DNA of 36,349 bases, from NCBI GenBank assembly GCA_003611875.1, contig RAYY01000043.1, positions 1-36,349 of the forward strand, read 5' to 3'. Shown here in pieces: positions 30,650 to 36,349 of this stretch. Numbering within the stretch: the first letter of the stretch is position 1; every line of letters begins with the position of its first letter. Source of the stretch: a bacterium D16-56. Lineage in GTDB: Bacteria; Bacillota; Clostridia; Lachnospirales; Lachnospiraceae. Below the pieces are notes generated by a model. That model did no database searches, was not told the origin of the DNA, and saw only the letters and a program-made list of their open reading frames with translations. A program made the position numbers and the translations under genes.

Positions 30650-31651
30650 ATGATTGAGAAGATATTGGAGAAAGTAGTCAATGAGATGGTGCCACACTTG
30701 GAGGATCATCAATTGGAGCATCTGAAGAATGTCCTGTACATTAATTTTCACGGAAAGGAAATCTACGAGCAGTGTACGGATCTGGTGCCAAGAGGAGAAA
30801 GCGGAGATGAGGCAAAAATTCGGATGTTTATTGCCAGCAAGAAAGCGGTGAACCGTCAGGATAACACCTTGAAACAGTATAGCCGGGAAATCCTGAACAT
30901 GCTGGATTTTCTAGGAAAGAGGGTCGAGGATATCACCGGTATGGATTTGCGGTATTATTATGGAGTAATGCGGGAACAGCGAGGAATAAAAATGTCCACC
31001 ATGCAGACGAGGCTGCATTATCTTAGCAGTTTTTGGGATTTTTTGATAACAGAGGAACTGGTCCATAGCAACCCAGTTAAAAAGGTAGGATTACTGAAGC
31101 TGGAAAAAGTAATCAAAAAACCTTTTTCGGCAGAGGAACTGGAAGCATTGCGGGTGAATTGCAGCAATCTTCGAGATCGGGCCATAGTGGAGTTTTTATA
31201 TAGTACCGGTGTCCGGGTATCTGAGCTGGTAGCCTTGAACGTAGGAGATATTGAGATGGGGCGCCAGGAGTTGATTGTATATGGAAAGGGAAGCAAAGAG
31301 CGGAAGACGTATCTGACCGACAGCGCAAAATTTTATTTGCGTCGGTACTTGCAGGAGAGAAGGCAAGAGGGCTTGGAAGAACAGCCGTTATTTGTAACAT
31401 TGGATAAACCGCATGATCGTTTGACAGTGGCTGGAGTACAATATATGCTCCGGCAGTTAGGAAAGAAGGCGGGGGTAAAAAATACCCATCCTCACCGATT
31501 CCGAAGGACGATAGCAACAGATTTATTGGCCAGAGGAATGAAGATCGAGGAGGTTAAGGAGTTTTTGGGACACGAAAAGTTGGATACAACAATGATCTAC
31601 TGTACCATTAAGGAGGAAAACGTTCAGGCGTCCCACAGAAAGTACGCATAG
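30650..31651 (+). CDS. Tyrosine recombinase (XerC/D-like), probable tail-fibre invertase
   Basis: A 333-residue tyrosine recombinase: SAM-like N-terminal core-binding domain (KAVNRQDNTLKQYSREILNMLDFLG) and a catalytic domain with R189 (STGVRVSEL), K213 (YGKGSKERK), H282-R283-F284-R285 (HPHRFRRT), H308 (LGHEKL) and Y317. All catalytic residues are present, so it should be active. It lies between two pairs of inverted fibre cassettes with matching short sites. The phage integrates by MuA transposition, so integrase function is not needed; fibre-segment inversion is the economical role. The ATG at 30650 follows GGAGGG by 10 bases; the earlier in-frame ATG at 30626 lacks a ribosome site. Confidence 0.9.
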   Translation: MIEKILEKVVNEMVPHLEDHQLEHLKNVLYINFHGKEIYEQCTDLVPRGESGDEAKIRMFIASKKAVNRQDNTLKQYSREILNMLDFLGKRVEDITGMDLRYYYGVMREQRGIKMSTMQTRLHYLSSFWDFLITEELVHSNPVKKVGLLKLEKVIKKPFSAEELEALRVNCSNLRDRAIVEFLYSTGVRVSELVALNVGDIEMGRQELIVYGKGSKERKTYLTDSAKFYLRRYLQERRQEGLEEQPLFVTLDKPHDRLTVAGVQYMLRQLGKKAGVKNTHPHRFRRTIATDLLARGMKIEEVKEFLGHEKLDTTMIYCTIKEENVQASHRKYA

Positions 31652-31723
31652 GGCAGGAGGAGGCATTACCAAAGGCAGGCGAAAGGAAAAAATCGGCTGC
31701 TTTATTAAGGTTACTCTTTTTTA

Positions 31724-32329
31724 GTGGGGGAAAGTGGTCAGGGAAGATTGATAGGGCTCAGTAATAGTGATTTGCGAAGCAACATCTATACTGGCGATTG
31801 GAATGATATACCAGATGGGATTTGGACAGCTTTGCCAGAAAAAGCACACTCTCCATTGGGTGCTGATGGACATTTTTGGCGTGTGTTTTGCAAAAAAAGT
31901 GATCCTTATTTTCAACAAGCATATAGGATGTCTGCTGGAACAGTAGGTGCTGTAACTTATTTTCGGTATGGTGACAGTAGAGGCTGGAGAGATTGGTATC
32001 AGCCTTATGCTAACAGTATTGATATAATTCCAATAACCAAAAAAACATCTTCTGGGACTTATTTTTCTCAGGTTTGTAAAATAGTTCATGTTTTTTTCCG
32101 CATTGATTTAGTACAATCCATCGATAAAAACACATGGGTAATTATTGACCGTATTCCTGATGGGATATCACTCCCTAAATATACTACTCAATTTCCAGTT
32201 GCATCTTATCGGCCAAACGATACAGCATATGGAGAGGTAAGAAATGATGGAACGGTTAGAGCGGCTGTATATTTTGATACATCGGAACAAACGCAACTTT
32301 ATGCTAATTTTTGGTATTTAGCTGCATAA
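31724..32329 (+). CDS. Silent tail-fibre C-terminal cassette C
   Basis: A + strand frame whose true cassette starts after site 3 with S-D-L-R-S-N-I-Y-T-G-D-W. It is similar to cassette B over its first 70 residues (NIYTGDWNDIPDGIWTALPE, WYQPYANS) and then diverges. That resembles a shared attachment part plus a variable tip. The nominal GTG at 31724 has no ribosome site, so it is unlikely to be translated here. Expression would need two successive inversions (sites 1-4, then 1-3). Its 3' end overlaps the 3' end of cassette D by about 26 bases, tail to tail. Confidence 0.82.
   Translation: MGESGQGRLIGLSNSDLRSNIYTGDWNDIPDGIWTALPEKAHSPLGADGHFWRVFCKKSDPYFQQAYRMSAGTVGAVTYFRYGDSRGWRDWYQPYANSIDIIPITKKTSSGTYFSQVCKIVHVFFRIDLVQSIDKNTWVIIDRIPDGISLPKYTTQFPVASYRPNDTAYGEVRNDGTVRAAVYFDTSEQTQLYANFWYLAA
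31757..31774 (+). repeat. Recombination site 3 (in front of cassette C)
   Basis: CTCAGTAATAGTGATTTG equals the reverse complement of sites 2 and 4 except that it lacks a TA in the centre (18 versus 20 bp). It has the same orientation as site 1. The reading frame through AGT GAT TTG is the same as in the other cassettes, so the missing TA lies upstream of the likely exchange point. Confidence 0.82.
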
Positions 32330-32600
32330 ATGATTCTTTATACATATATAGAATCCATATATTATAATCAGCTGGTCTGTTAGTGTTAACCCGAACATGA
32401 CACCCTATAACAGACGCAATACCCATACGTAATGAACTTGTTTTATAGGTTACTCCCATACAAATAGCAGTTATATAACCTTCCGGAAAATCAACTTTCG
32501 TTGATAAATCAATTTCAGCTCCATAATTGGAAAAACTGCTTGCATTATTCTCCAGAGTCTCTGTTGTTATGCTATATACAGATATTTTTGTTTTTAGCAA
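32304..32600 (-). CDS. Silent tail-fibre C-terminal cassette D
   Basis: A - strand frame of about 98 residues beginning after site 4 as S-D-L-L-K-T-K-I-S-V-Y. It is homologous to the last 90 residues of the expressed cassette A (VKTKVCSYNVTTTEM / LKTKISVYSITTETL; SSFSNYG in both; INTNSPGEYYVRILYFY / VNTNRPADYNIWILYMY). It lacks a start and ribosome site, and an in-frame TAA precedes it, so it is silent. Inversion of the 3.5-kb segment between sites 1 and 4 would place it behind the fibre shaft, giving a fibre about 95 residues shorter. Confidence 0.85.
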   Translation of the reverse strand: MLKTKISVYSITTETLENNASSFSNYGAEIDLSTKVDFPEGYITAICMGVTYKTSSLRMGIASVIGCHVRVNTNRPADYNIWILYMYKESFMQLNTKN

Positions 32601-32620
32601 ATCACTATATTACTGAGTGG
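32598..32620 (-). repeat. Recombination site 4 (in front of cassette D)
   Basis: Identical to site 2 over 23 bp and in the same orientation. The following GT is shared as well, after one mismatch. It closes the invertible locus; outside it the sequence is unrelated to that beyond site 2. Confidence 0.88.
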
Positions 32621-32705
32621 AGTATTAAAAATCAAATAAATTTTTAAAATTTATGGCTTAAAAGGGCTCTTTTTACATAGAAAATCTAAGGAAAGGGGTA
32701 AAACC

Positions 32706-33440
32706 ATGGAAAAAATCAGTATTAACCAAGAAAAACAACTGTATGAAATCGAAAGTATCCAGCCAGTATCAATACATGTGCTCCAGATTGTATTTGTAAA
32801 TGCAGTTCCCAAAACTTACGGAGATATCCAAATTTACACAACTGGAGGCTACCAATGTGCAAATCTGCCCGGATACAGCACGGTATTCCGAGATGAGGGT
32901 AAGGTGGTATATTTATCTGATGATGGTAGTATTTACCAGCCACCGGAGGGGCCGGGGGAGCAGTTGCCGCTTGAGCCGTATTTACCTACCTTAGAGGAGT
33001 TACAAGCCAGCAAAAAAAGTGAAGTTTCCGCAGATTGTGAGAGGGCTATTTACAAAGGTGTGAATGTTACCTTAAAGGATGGCAACACGGAGCATTTTTC
33101 TTTGACAGAGCATGATCAACTTAATTTGTTTGGCAAACAGACTCAGTTGGCAGCAGGGGCAGAACGGTTAGAGTATCATGCAGATGGCCAGCCGTGCCGG
33201 TACTATTCCGCTGCAGATATACAATCTATCATCCAGGCAGCAATGTTCCATGTGTCCTACCATACCACTTATTGCAATGCACTCAATATGTGGATTGCTG
33301 GATGTCAGGAATCAGAAGGAGTAATGAGAATTTATTATGGGGCTGATGTTCCAGAGGAGTACAGATCAGAGGTACTTAATGCATATCTTTTACAAATAGC
33401 GGATATGGCTGGAGGAAATACAGATGAATCAGTACATTAA
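32706..33440 (+). CDS. Tail-fibre-associated protein (DUF4376-like)
   Basis: A 244-residue protein. The N-terminal beta part (YEIESIQPVSIHVLQIVFVNAVPKTYGDIQIYT) resembles tail-fibre accessory proteins. The C-terminal helical domain (LEELQASKKSEVSADCERAIYKGVNVTLKDGNTEHFSLTEHDQLNL) is the DUF4376 type found in fibre-chaperone or tip proteins. It lies outside the invertible segment, so it would serve all cassette variants, perhaps as a fibre assembly protein. The start has AAGGAAAGGGG upstream. Its end overlaps the next gene by 17 bases. Confidence 0.75.
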   Translation: MEKISINQEKQLYEIESIQPVSIHVLQIVFVNAVPKTYGDIQIYTTGGYQCANLPGYSTVFRDEGKVVYLSDDGSIYQPPEGPGEQLPLEPYLPTLEELQASKKSEVSADCERAIYKGVNVTLKDGNTEHFSLTEHDQLNLFGKQTQLAAGAERLEYHADGQPCRYYSAADIQSIIQAAMFHVSYHTTYCNALNMWIAGCQESEGVMRIYYGADVPEEYRSEVLNAYLLQIADMAGGNTDESVH

Positions 33441-33882
33441 GTATTTGCTTTTATTTACATCTGGAGGCATGTTGTATAATGTCATAGAAATTACATTCAG
33501 AGGATGGACTCACTGGACAATGTTCATTTTGGGTGGATTATGCTTTATCCTCCTGGGGCTAATAAACGAGATATTGCCATGGACAGTACCCTTATGGCAG
33601 CAGGTAGTGGCTGGCGCTGGAATCATCACTGGCCTAGAATTTGTTACTGGCTGCATTGTGAACCTATGGTTGGGATGGGCAGTCTGGGACTATAGCCAGA
33701 TGTCAGGCAACCTTCTAGGGCAAATATGTCCGCAATTCTTTTTGCTTTGGCTGCTGGTGTCCCTGGTCGGGATTGTGTTAGATGATTATTTACGTTTTAT
33801 ATTTTTTGAAGAGGAACAACCACATTATAATATAGGGCTAACCAGATACAGCAAAAAAGTTATCTGGTTAGTTAAACGTTAA
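33424..33882 (+). CDS. Multi-pass membrane protein, ABC-type IV/CmpB-like; possible holin
   Basis: A 152-residue protein with four probable membrane segments: YLLLFTSGGMLYNVIEI, WTMFILGGLCFILLGLINEI, QQVVAGAGIITGLEFVTGCIVNLW and FFLLWLLVSLVGIVLDD. The patterns GGMLYNVIEI, ITGLEFVTGCIVN and WDYS fit the putative ABC transporter type IV (CmpB) family, which clostridial phages often carry near lysis genes. It is the last phage gene before the right end. A holin role is possible, but two other holin candidates exist near 9378 and 9910. Confidence 0.7.
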   Translation: MNQYIKYLLLFTSGGMLYNVIEITFRGWTHWTMFILGGLCFILLGLINEILPWTVPLWQQVVAGAGIITGLEFVTGCIVNLWLGWAVWDYSQMSGNLLGQICPQFFLLWLLVSLVGIVLDDYLRFIFFEEEQPHYNIGLTRYSKKVIWLVKR

Positions 33883-33987
33883 ATGAATTTTTAAATGGGA
33901 TTAAAATATTAAAAAACTGTGTTTATTTAAGGATGGAGTTTTTACAAAAAATGTTTTGGAAAATATTTTTTTCAAAAAGAATGAATT

Positions 33988-34029
33988 TGCCATTTTCAAT
34001 GCCGTTTTTTGCCGTTTTTGATGGCGGCA
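33988..34029. repeat. Putative right phage end with three TGCCRTTTT repeats
   Basis: TGCCATTTT (33988-33996), TGCCGTTTTT (34000-34009) and TGCCGTTTTT (34010-34019) are direct repeats spaced 12 and 10 bp, suitable for transposase binding on one helix face. The phage may end with CA at 34028-34029 (so the other strand begins TG, as in Mu), followed by host TACAC as candidate 5-bp duplication. The left copy would be needed to prove it. Confidence 0.5.
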
Positions 34030-34342
34030 TACACTGAACGGTATCAAATGGAAGAAGCAGAGGGAGAAATTTGAAGAAGCCTACGGCGCAGATTTGCGGC
34101 TGTTTTATACCGCCCGCCGTATTCTGAAAGAAAAACTGGACGAAAACCCCATTGCCCTGAAAGCATGGAAACAGGAATATGCACAGTTAAAAACAGAGTA
34201 TGCAGAACTGTCCCCGTAGCACAAGCCGCTCCGAGAGGAAGTCATACGGCTGCGGCAGGTGCAGAACGCCGTAGATACTGCGCTGCGCCGGAGGGAGCAG
34301 CCGCAGGAAGTACAGAGAAAGAAACATGAGATGGATTTATGA
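34022..34342 (+). pseudogene. C-terminal remnant of a Mob relaxase
   Basis: The frame starting about 34022 reads LNGIKWKKQREKFEEAYG, YTARRILKEKLDENPIALKAWKQEY and ends RREQPQEVQRKKHEMDL. It resembles the helical C-terminus of MobA/MobL-type relaxases of Firmicute mobilizable elements. The N-terminal part is missing, apparently cut off by the phage end. In addition an in-frame TAG at 34217-34219 (LSP-stop-HKPL) interrupts it; a CAG-to-TAG change would explain this. It is not functional here. It indicates that the phage sits in a conjugative or mobilizable element. Confidence 0.7.
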
Positions 34343-34361
34343 TTTTGGAGGTGAGACAATT

Positions 34362-36242
34362 TTGCATTATTCGCAGGAACAGATAGACCGGGCAAATCAG
34401 ACCAACATGGAAGATTTCTTGCGGTCACAGGGGGAAACTCTCATACGCAGCGGAAAAGAATACCGCTGGAAATGCCACGACAGCCTGACGGTGCGGGGAA
34501 ATAAATGGTTCTGGCACAGCCAGAGCAGGGGCGGCTACCCGGTGGACTTCGTAATGGAATTTTACGGCAAGTCATTCCCGGAAGCGGTACAAATGCTGAC
34601 CGGCGAAGCAGGCGCAGGCAAGCCGGACGCTTGCCCCGCCCCATCGCCTGACTTCCGGCTCCCGCTGCATAATCCCACCAATACAAAAATGATAAAATAT
34701 CTGACAGAGGAACGCAAACTTGATCGGGGTATTGTCAATACCTTTATCGCTGCCGGGGATATTTACGAGGACACCCGCCATAATGTAGTGTTTGTGGGGC
34801 GGGACTGCGGAACACAGAGAGTACCCGGTATTCCAAGATACGCCCATTGCCGGGGAACAGCGGATAAATTCCGGCAGGATGTAAGCGGTTCGGATAAAGC
34901 CTGTAATTTCAGCTATCAGGGGGAAAGCGCCCAGCTATTTGTCTTTGAAGCCCCGATTGATCTGCTGTCTTTTATCTGCCTTTATCCCAAAGACTGGACA
35001 AAGTGCAGCTATCTTTCGCTGGGAGGCGTTGCGGGAAAAGCGCTGACGCATTTCCTTTCTGAACGCCCGGACATCCGAAGGATATTTCTGTGTCTGGATA
35101 ATGATAATGCCGGGAATGAGGGGTGCAGCCGCCTTTCTTCCGAACTGCCGGAGGGGCTTACCATTCTGCGTCTGCTCCCGGCGTGGAAAGACTGGAATGA
35201 GGTATTGCAGCACAGGGAAGAAATACCAAACCGCAAATTTATAGCGGAAACAATCACGCTGAAAGAACCGGCAGCAGAGCCGCCTGTCCCCATGATACGC
35301 ATGAGCGAGGTGCAGGAGGTGGCGGTGGAATGGCTGTGGGAACCGTATCTGCCTTTTGGAAAACTGACGATTTTGCAGGGGAATCCCGGCGAGGGCAAGA
35401 CCTATTTTGCCATGCAGCTTGCAGCCGCCTGCACTAACCGCCGACCGCTCCCCAACATGGAACCACTGGAACCATTCAATGTAATCTACCAGACTGCCGA
35501 GGACGGACTGGGCGATACGGTAAAGCCCCGGCTTTTGGAAGCAGGCGCAGATCTTGACAGGGTTATGGTCATTGACGATGGGGATAAGCCGCTGACACTT
35601 TCTGATAAAAGGATTGAGAGGGCTATCCGGGAGAACCATGCAAGGCTTTTGATTATCGACCCGGTGCAGGCATTTTTAGGGGCTGATGTAGATATGAACC
35701 GGGCAAACGAAGTACGCCCTATTTTCCGCAGGCTGGGAGAAATCGCACAGGAAACAGGCTGTGCCATTATCCTGATCGGTCATTTGAATAAAGCCTCCGG
35801 AAGCCAGAGTACCTACCGGGGCTTAGGCTCCATTGACATCACGGCAGTTGTCCGAAGCCTGCTGTTTATCGGCAAGGTCAAGAATGACCCCACCACAAGA
35901 GTATTGATACAGGAGAAAAGCTCCCTTGCCCCACCGGGGAAGTCGCTGGCGTTCTCTCTGGGAGACGGCAATGGTTTTCAATGGATTGGGGAATATGATA
36001 TGACTGCCGACGAGCTGCTTGCCGGTGTGGAGCATACAGAAACCAAAGCGGAACAGGCAGAAAAGCTGATACTTGACCTGCTGGCAGACGGAAAACAGGT
36101 GTTAAGCGCAGACATCGACAAAGCGGCAGCCCAGCGTGGCATTTCCGCCCGGACAGTCCGAACAGCAAAGCAGAGTTTAGGGAATAAGCTGGTTTCCGAG
36201 CGCAGTGGCACACAATGGCTACTGTCCTTGAAAATGGAATGA
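34362..36242 (+). CDS. Toprim/AAA primase-helicase-like protein of an integrative element
   Basis: A protein of about 627 residues from a TTG at 34362, which lies 7 nt after GGAGGTGA; the ATG at 34326 is an alternative. The N-terminal part (KEYRWKCHDSLTVRGNKWFWHSQSRGGYPVDFVMEFYG) is a DUF3991/zinc-finger-primase-like domain. A Toprim-like part follows (LFVFEAPIDLLSF and IFLCLDNDNAGNEG). The second half is an AAA_25 (RepA-like) ATPase with Walker A GNPGEGKT (340-347) and Walker B LLIIDPVQAF. Such proteins act in replication of plasmids and conjugative elements. It follows the relaxase remnant and belongs to the host element, not the phage. Confidence 0.85.
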   Translation: MHYSQEQIDRANQTNMEDFLRSQGETLIRSGKEYRWKCHDSLTVRGNKWFWHSQSRGGYPVDFVMEFYGKSFPEAVQMLTGEAGAGKPDACPAPSPDFRLPLHNPTNTKMIKYLTEERKLDRGIVNTFIAAGDIYEDTRHNVVFVGRDCGTQRVPGIPRYAHCRGTADKFRQDVSGSDKACNFSYQGESAQLFVFEAPIDLLSFICLYPKDWTKCSYLSLGGVAGKALTHFLSERPDIRRIFLCLDNDNAGNEGCSRLSSELPEGLTILRLLPAWKDWNEVLQHREEIPNRKFIAETITLKEPAAEPPVPMIRMSEVQEVAVEWLWEPYLPFGKLTILQGNPGEGKTYFAMQLAAACTNRRPLPNMEPLEPFNVIYQTAEDGLGDTVKPRLLEAGADLDRVMVIDDGDKPLTLSDKRIERAIRENHARLLIIDPVQAFLGADVDMNRANEVRPIFRRLGEIAQETGCAIILIGHLNKASGSQSTYRGLGSIDITAVVRSLLFIGKVKNDPTTRVLIQEKSSLAPPGKSLAFSLGDGNGFQWIGEYDMTADELLAGVEHTETKAEQAEKLILDLLADGKQVLSADIDKAAAQRGISARTVRTAKQSLGNKLVSERSGTQWLLSLKME

Positions 36243-36349
36243 AGTGGCAAAGAAAATCCAAATGGCAGGATTTTTATAGAAGACAGGTCACCGGCAAAGA
36301 AATCAAAGCACAATCTGGCGCTGGTCAGGAAGTTTGCCTATAATATCCT
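36243..36349 (+). pseudogene. Possible transposase C-terminal fragment, cut by window end
   Basis: After the ATPase stop the same frame stays open to the window end and reads EDRSPAKKSKHNLALVRKFAYNI. This resembles the C-terminus of ISAs1-like transposases (ED.....K...N...RK.A..I). No start is visible, so it would be a remnant. The hit is short and partly from pattern memory. Confidence 0.4.

Larger units (their letters stand above)
1..34029 (+). mobile_element. Mu-like transposable myovirus prophage (left end not located)
   Basis: The gene order repressor, Cro/Ner-like, MuA-type transposase, MuB-type ATPase, GemA, Mor, lysis, gp27-like, terminase, portal, MuF, capsid, contractile tail, fibre is the signature of a transposable phage. 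The right boundary is inferred from the place where a relaxase reading frame resumes (34030 onward) just after a CA dinucleotide preceded by three TGCCRTTTT repeats. The left boundary may lie upstream of the window or inside the AT-rich first 300 bases. No phage integrase is needed: the only tyrosine recombinase lies inside the tail-fibre switch. All structural modules look intact, so the prophage could be active. Confidence 0.9.

Noticed and set aside
30650-31651. Tyrosine recombinase as the phage integrase
   Set aside because: The phage has MuA and MuB and transposes. The recombinase is flanked by inverted fibre cassettes with matching sites and lies far from either phage end.

Overview
The window holds an almost complete Mu-like (transposable) myovirus prophage, lying in what looks like an integrative/conjugative or mobilizable element of a low-to-mid GC Firmicute. 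The likely host is a clostridium of the Lachnospiraceae type. This host call rests on strong AGGAGG ribosome sites, GTG/TTG starts, an XkdK-to-XkdU-like tail module, a clostridial-type holin-like type I toxin, and relaxase and primase genes of the kind carried on gut Firmicute elements. No rRNA, tRNA or CRISPR array was seen.

Early region (about 1-9225). A leftward LexA/CI-like repressor faces a rightward operon across two near-identical palindromic operators. One operator fills the spacer of a consensus promoter. The rightward operon has a small Cro/Ner-like HTH protein, a cysteine-rich small protein, a PAPS-reductase-like protein, the MuA-type DDE transposase, the MuB-type ATPase, an AbrB/zinc protein, a GemA (gp16) protein, an amidase endolysin and a Mor-type activator. 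Just after mor lies a nested dyad centred about 42 bp before a predicted start site, as expected for a Mor-activated promoter. It overlaps an intrinsic terminator.

Late region (about 9378-29652). It runs through holin-like membrane proteins, two small winged-helix-like proteins, DUF3486 (gp27-like), terminase, SPP1-type portal, a MuF head protein fused to a C-terminal polymorphic-toxin-like domain (type 50), scaffold, capsid, connectors, sheath, tube, a tail chaperone with a programmed -1 frameshift, tape measure, LysM protein, XkdQ/R/S-like baseplate proteins, baseplate J, DUF2313 and a tail fibre.

Invertible tail-fibre locus (about 29080-32620). This is the most striking part. The expressed fibre gene ends in one of four alternative C-terminal cassettes: two on the + strand and two on the - strand, arranged as two tail-to-tail pairs. 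Between the pairs are a tyrosine recombinase gene and a type I toxin/antisense-RNA module. Each cassette starts with a shared short site, and AGT GAT TTK is read in the same frame in all four, so inversion should swap the receptor-binding tip. I read it as a phage-borne, shufflon-like host-range switch run by a tyrosine recombinase, with an embedded addiction module.

Right end and host element (33883-36349). After a DUF4376-like fibre-associated protein and a multi-pass membrane protein, the phage seems to end near 34029 with repeated TGCCRTTTT motifs. Directly beyond is the C-terminal remnant of a Mob relaxase, which suggests that the phage transposed into that gene. Then come a Toprim/AAA primase-helicase-like protein and a possible transposase fragment cut by the window edge. 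The left phage end was not identified.
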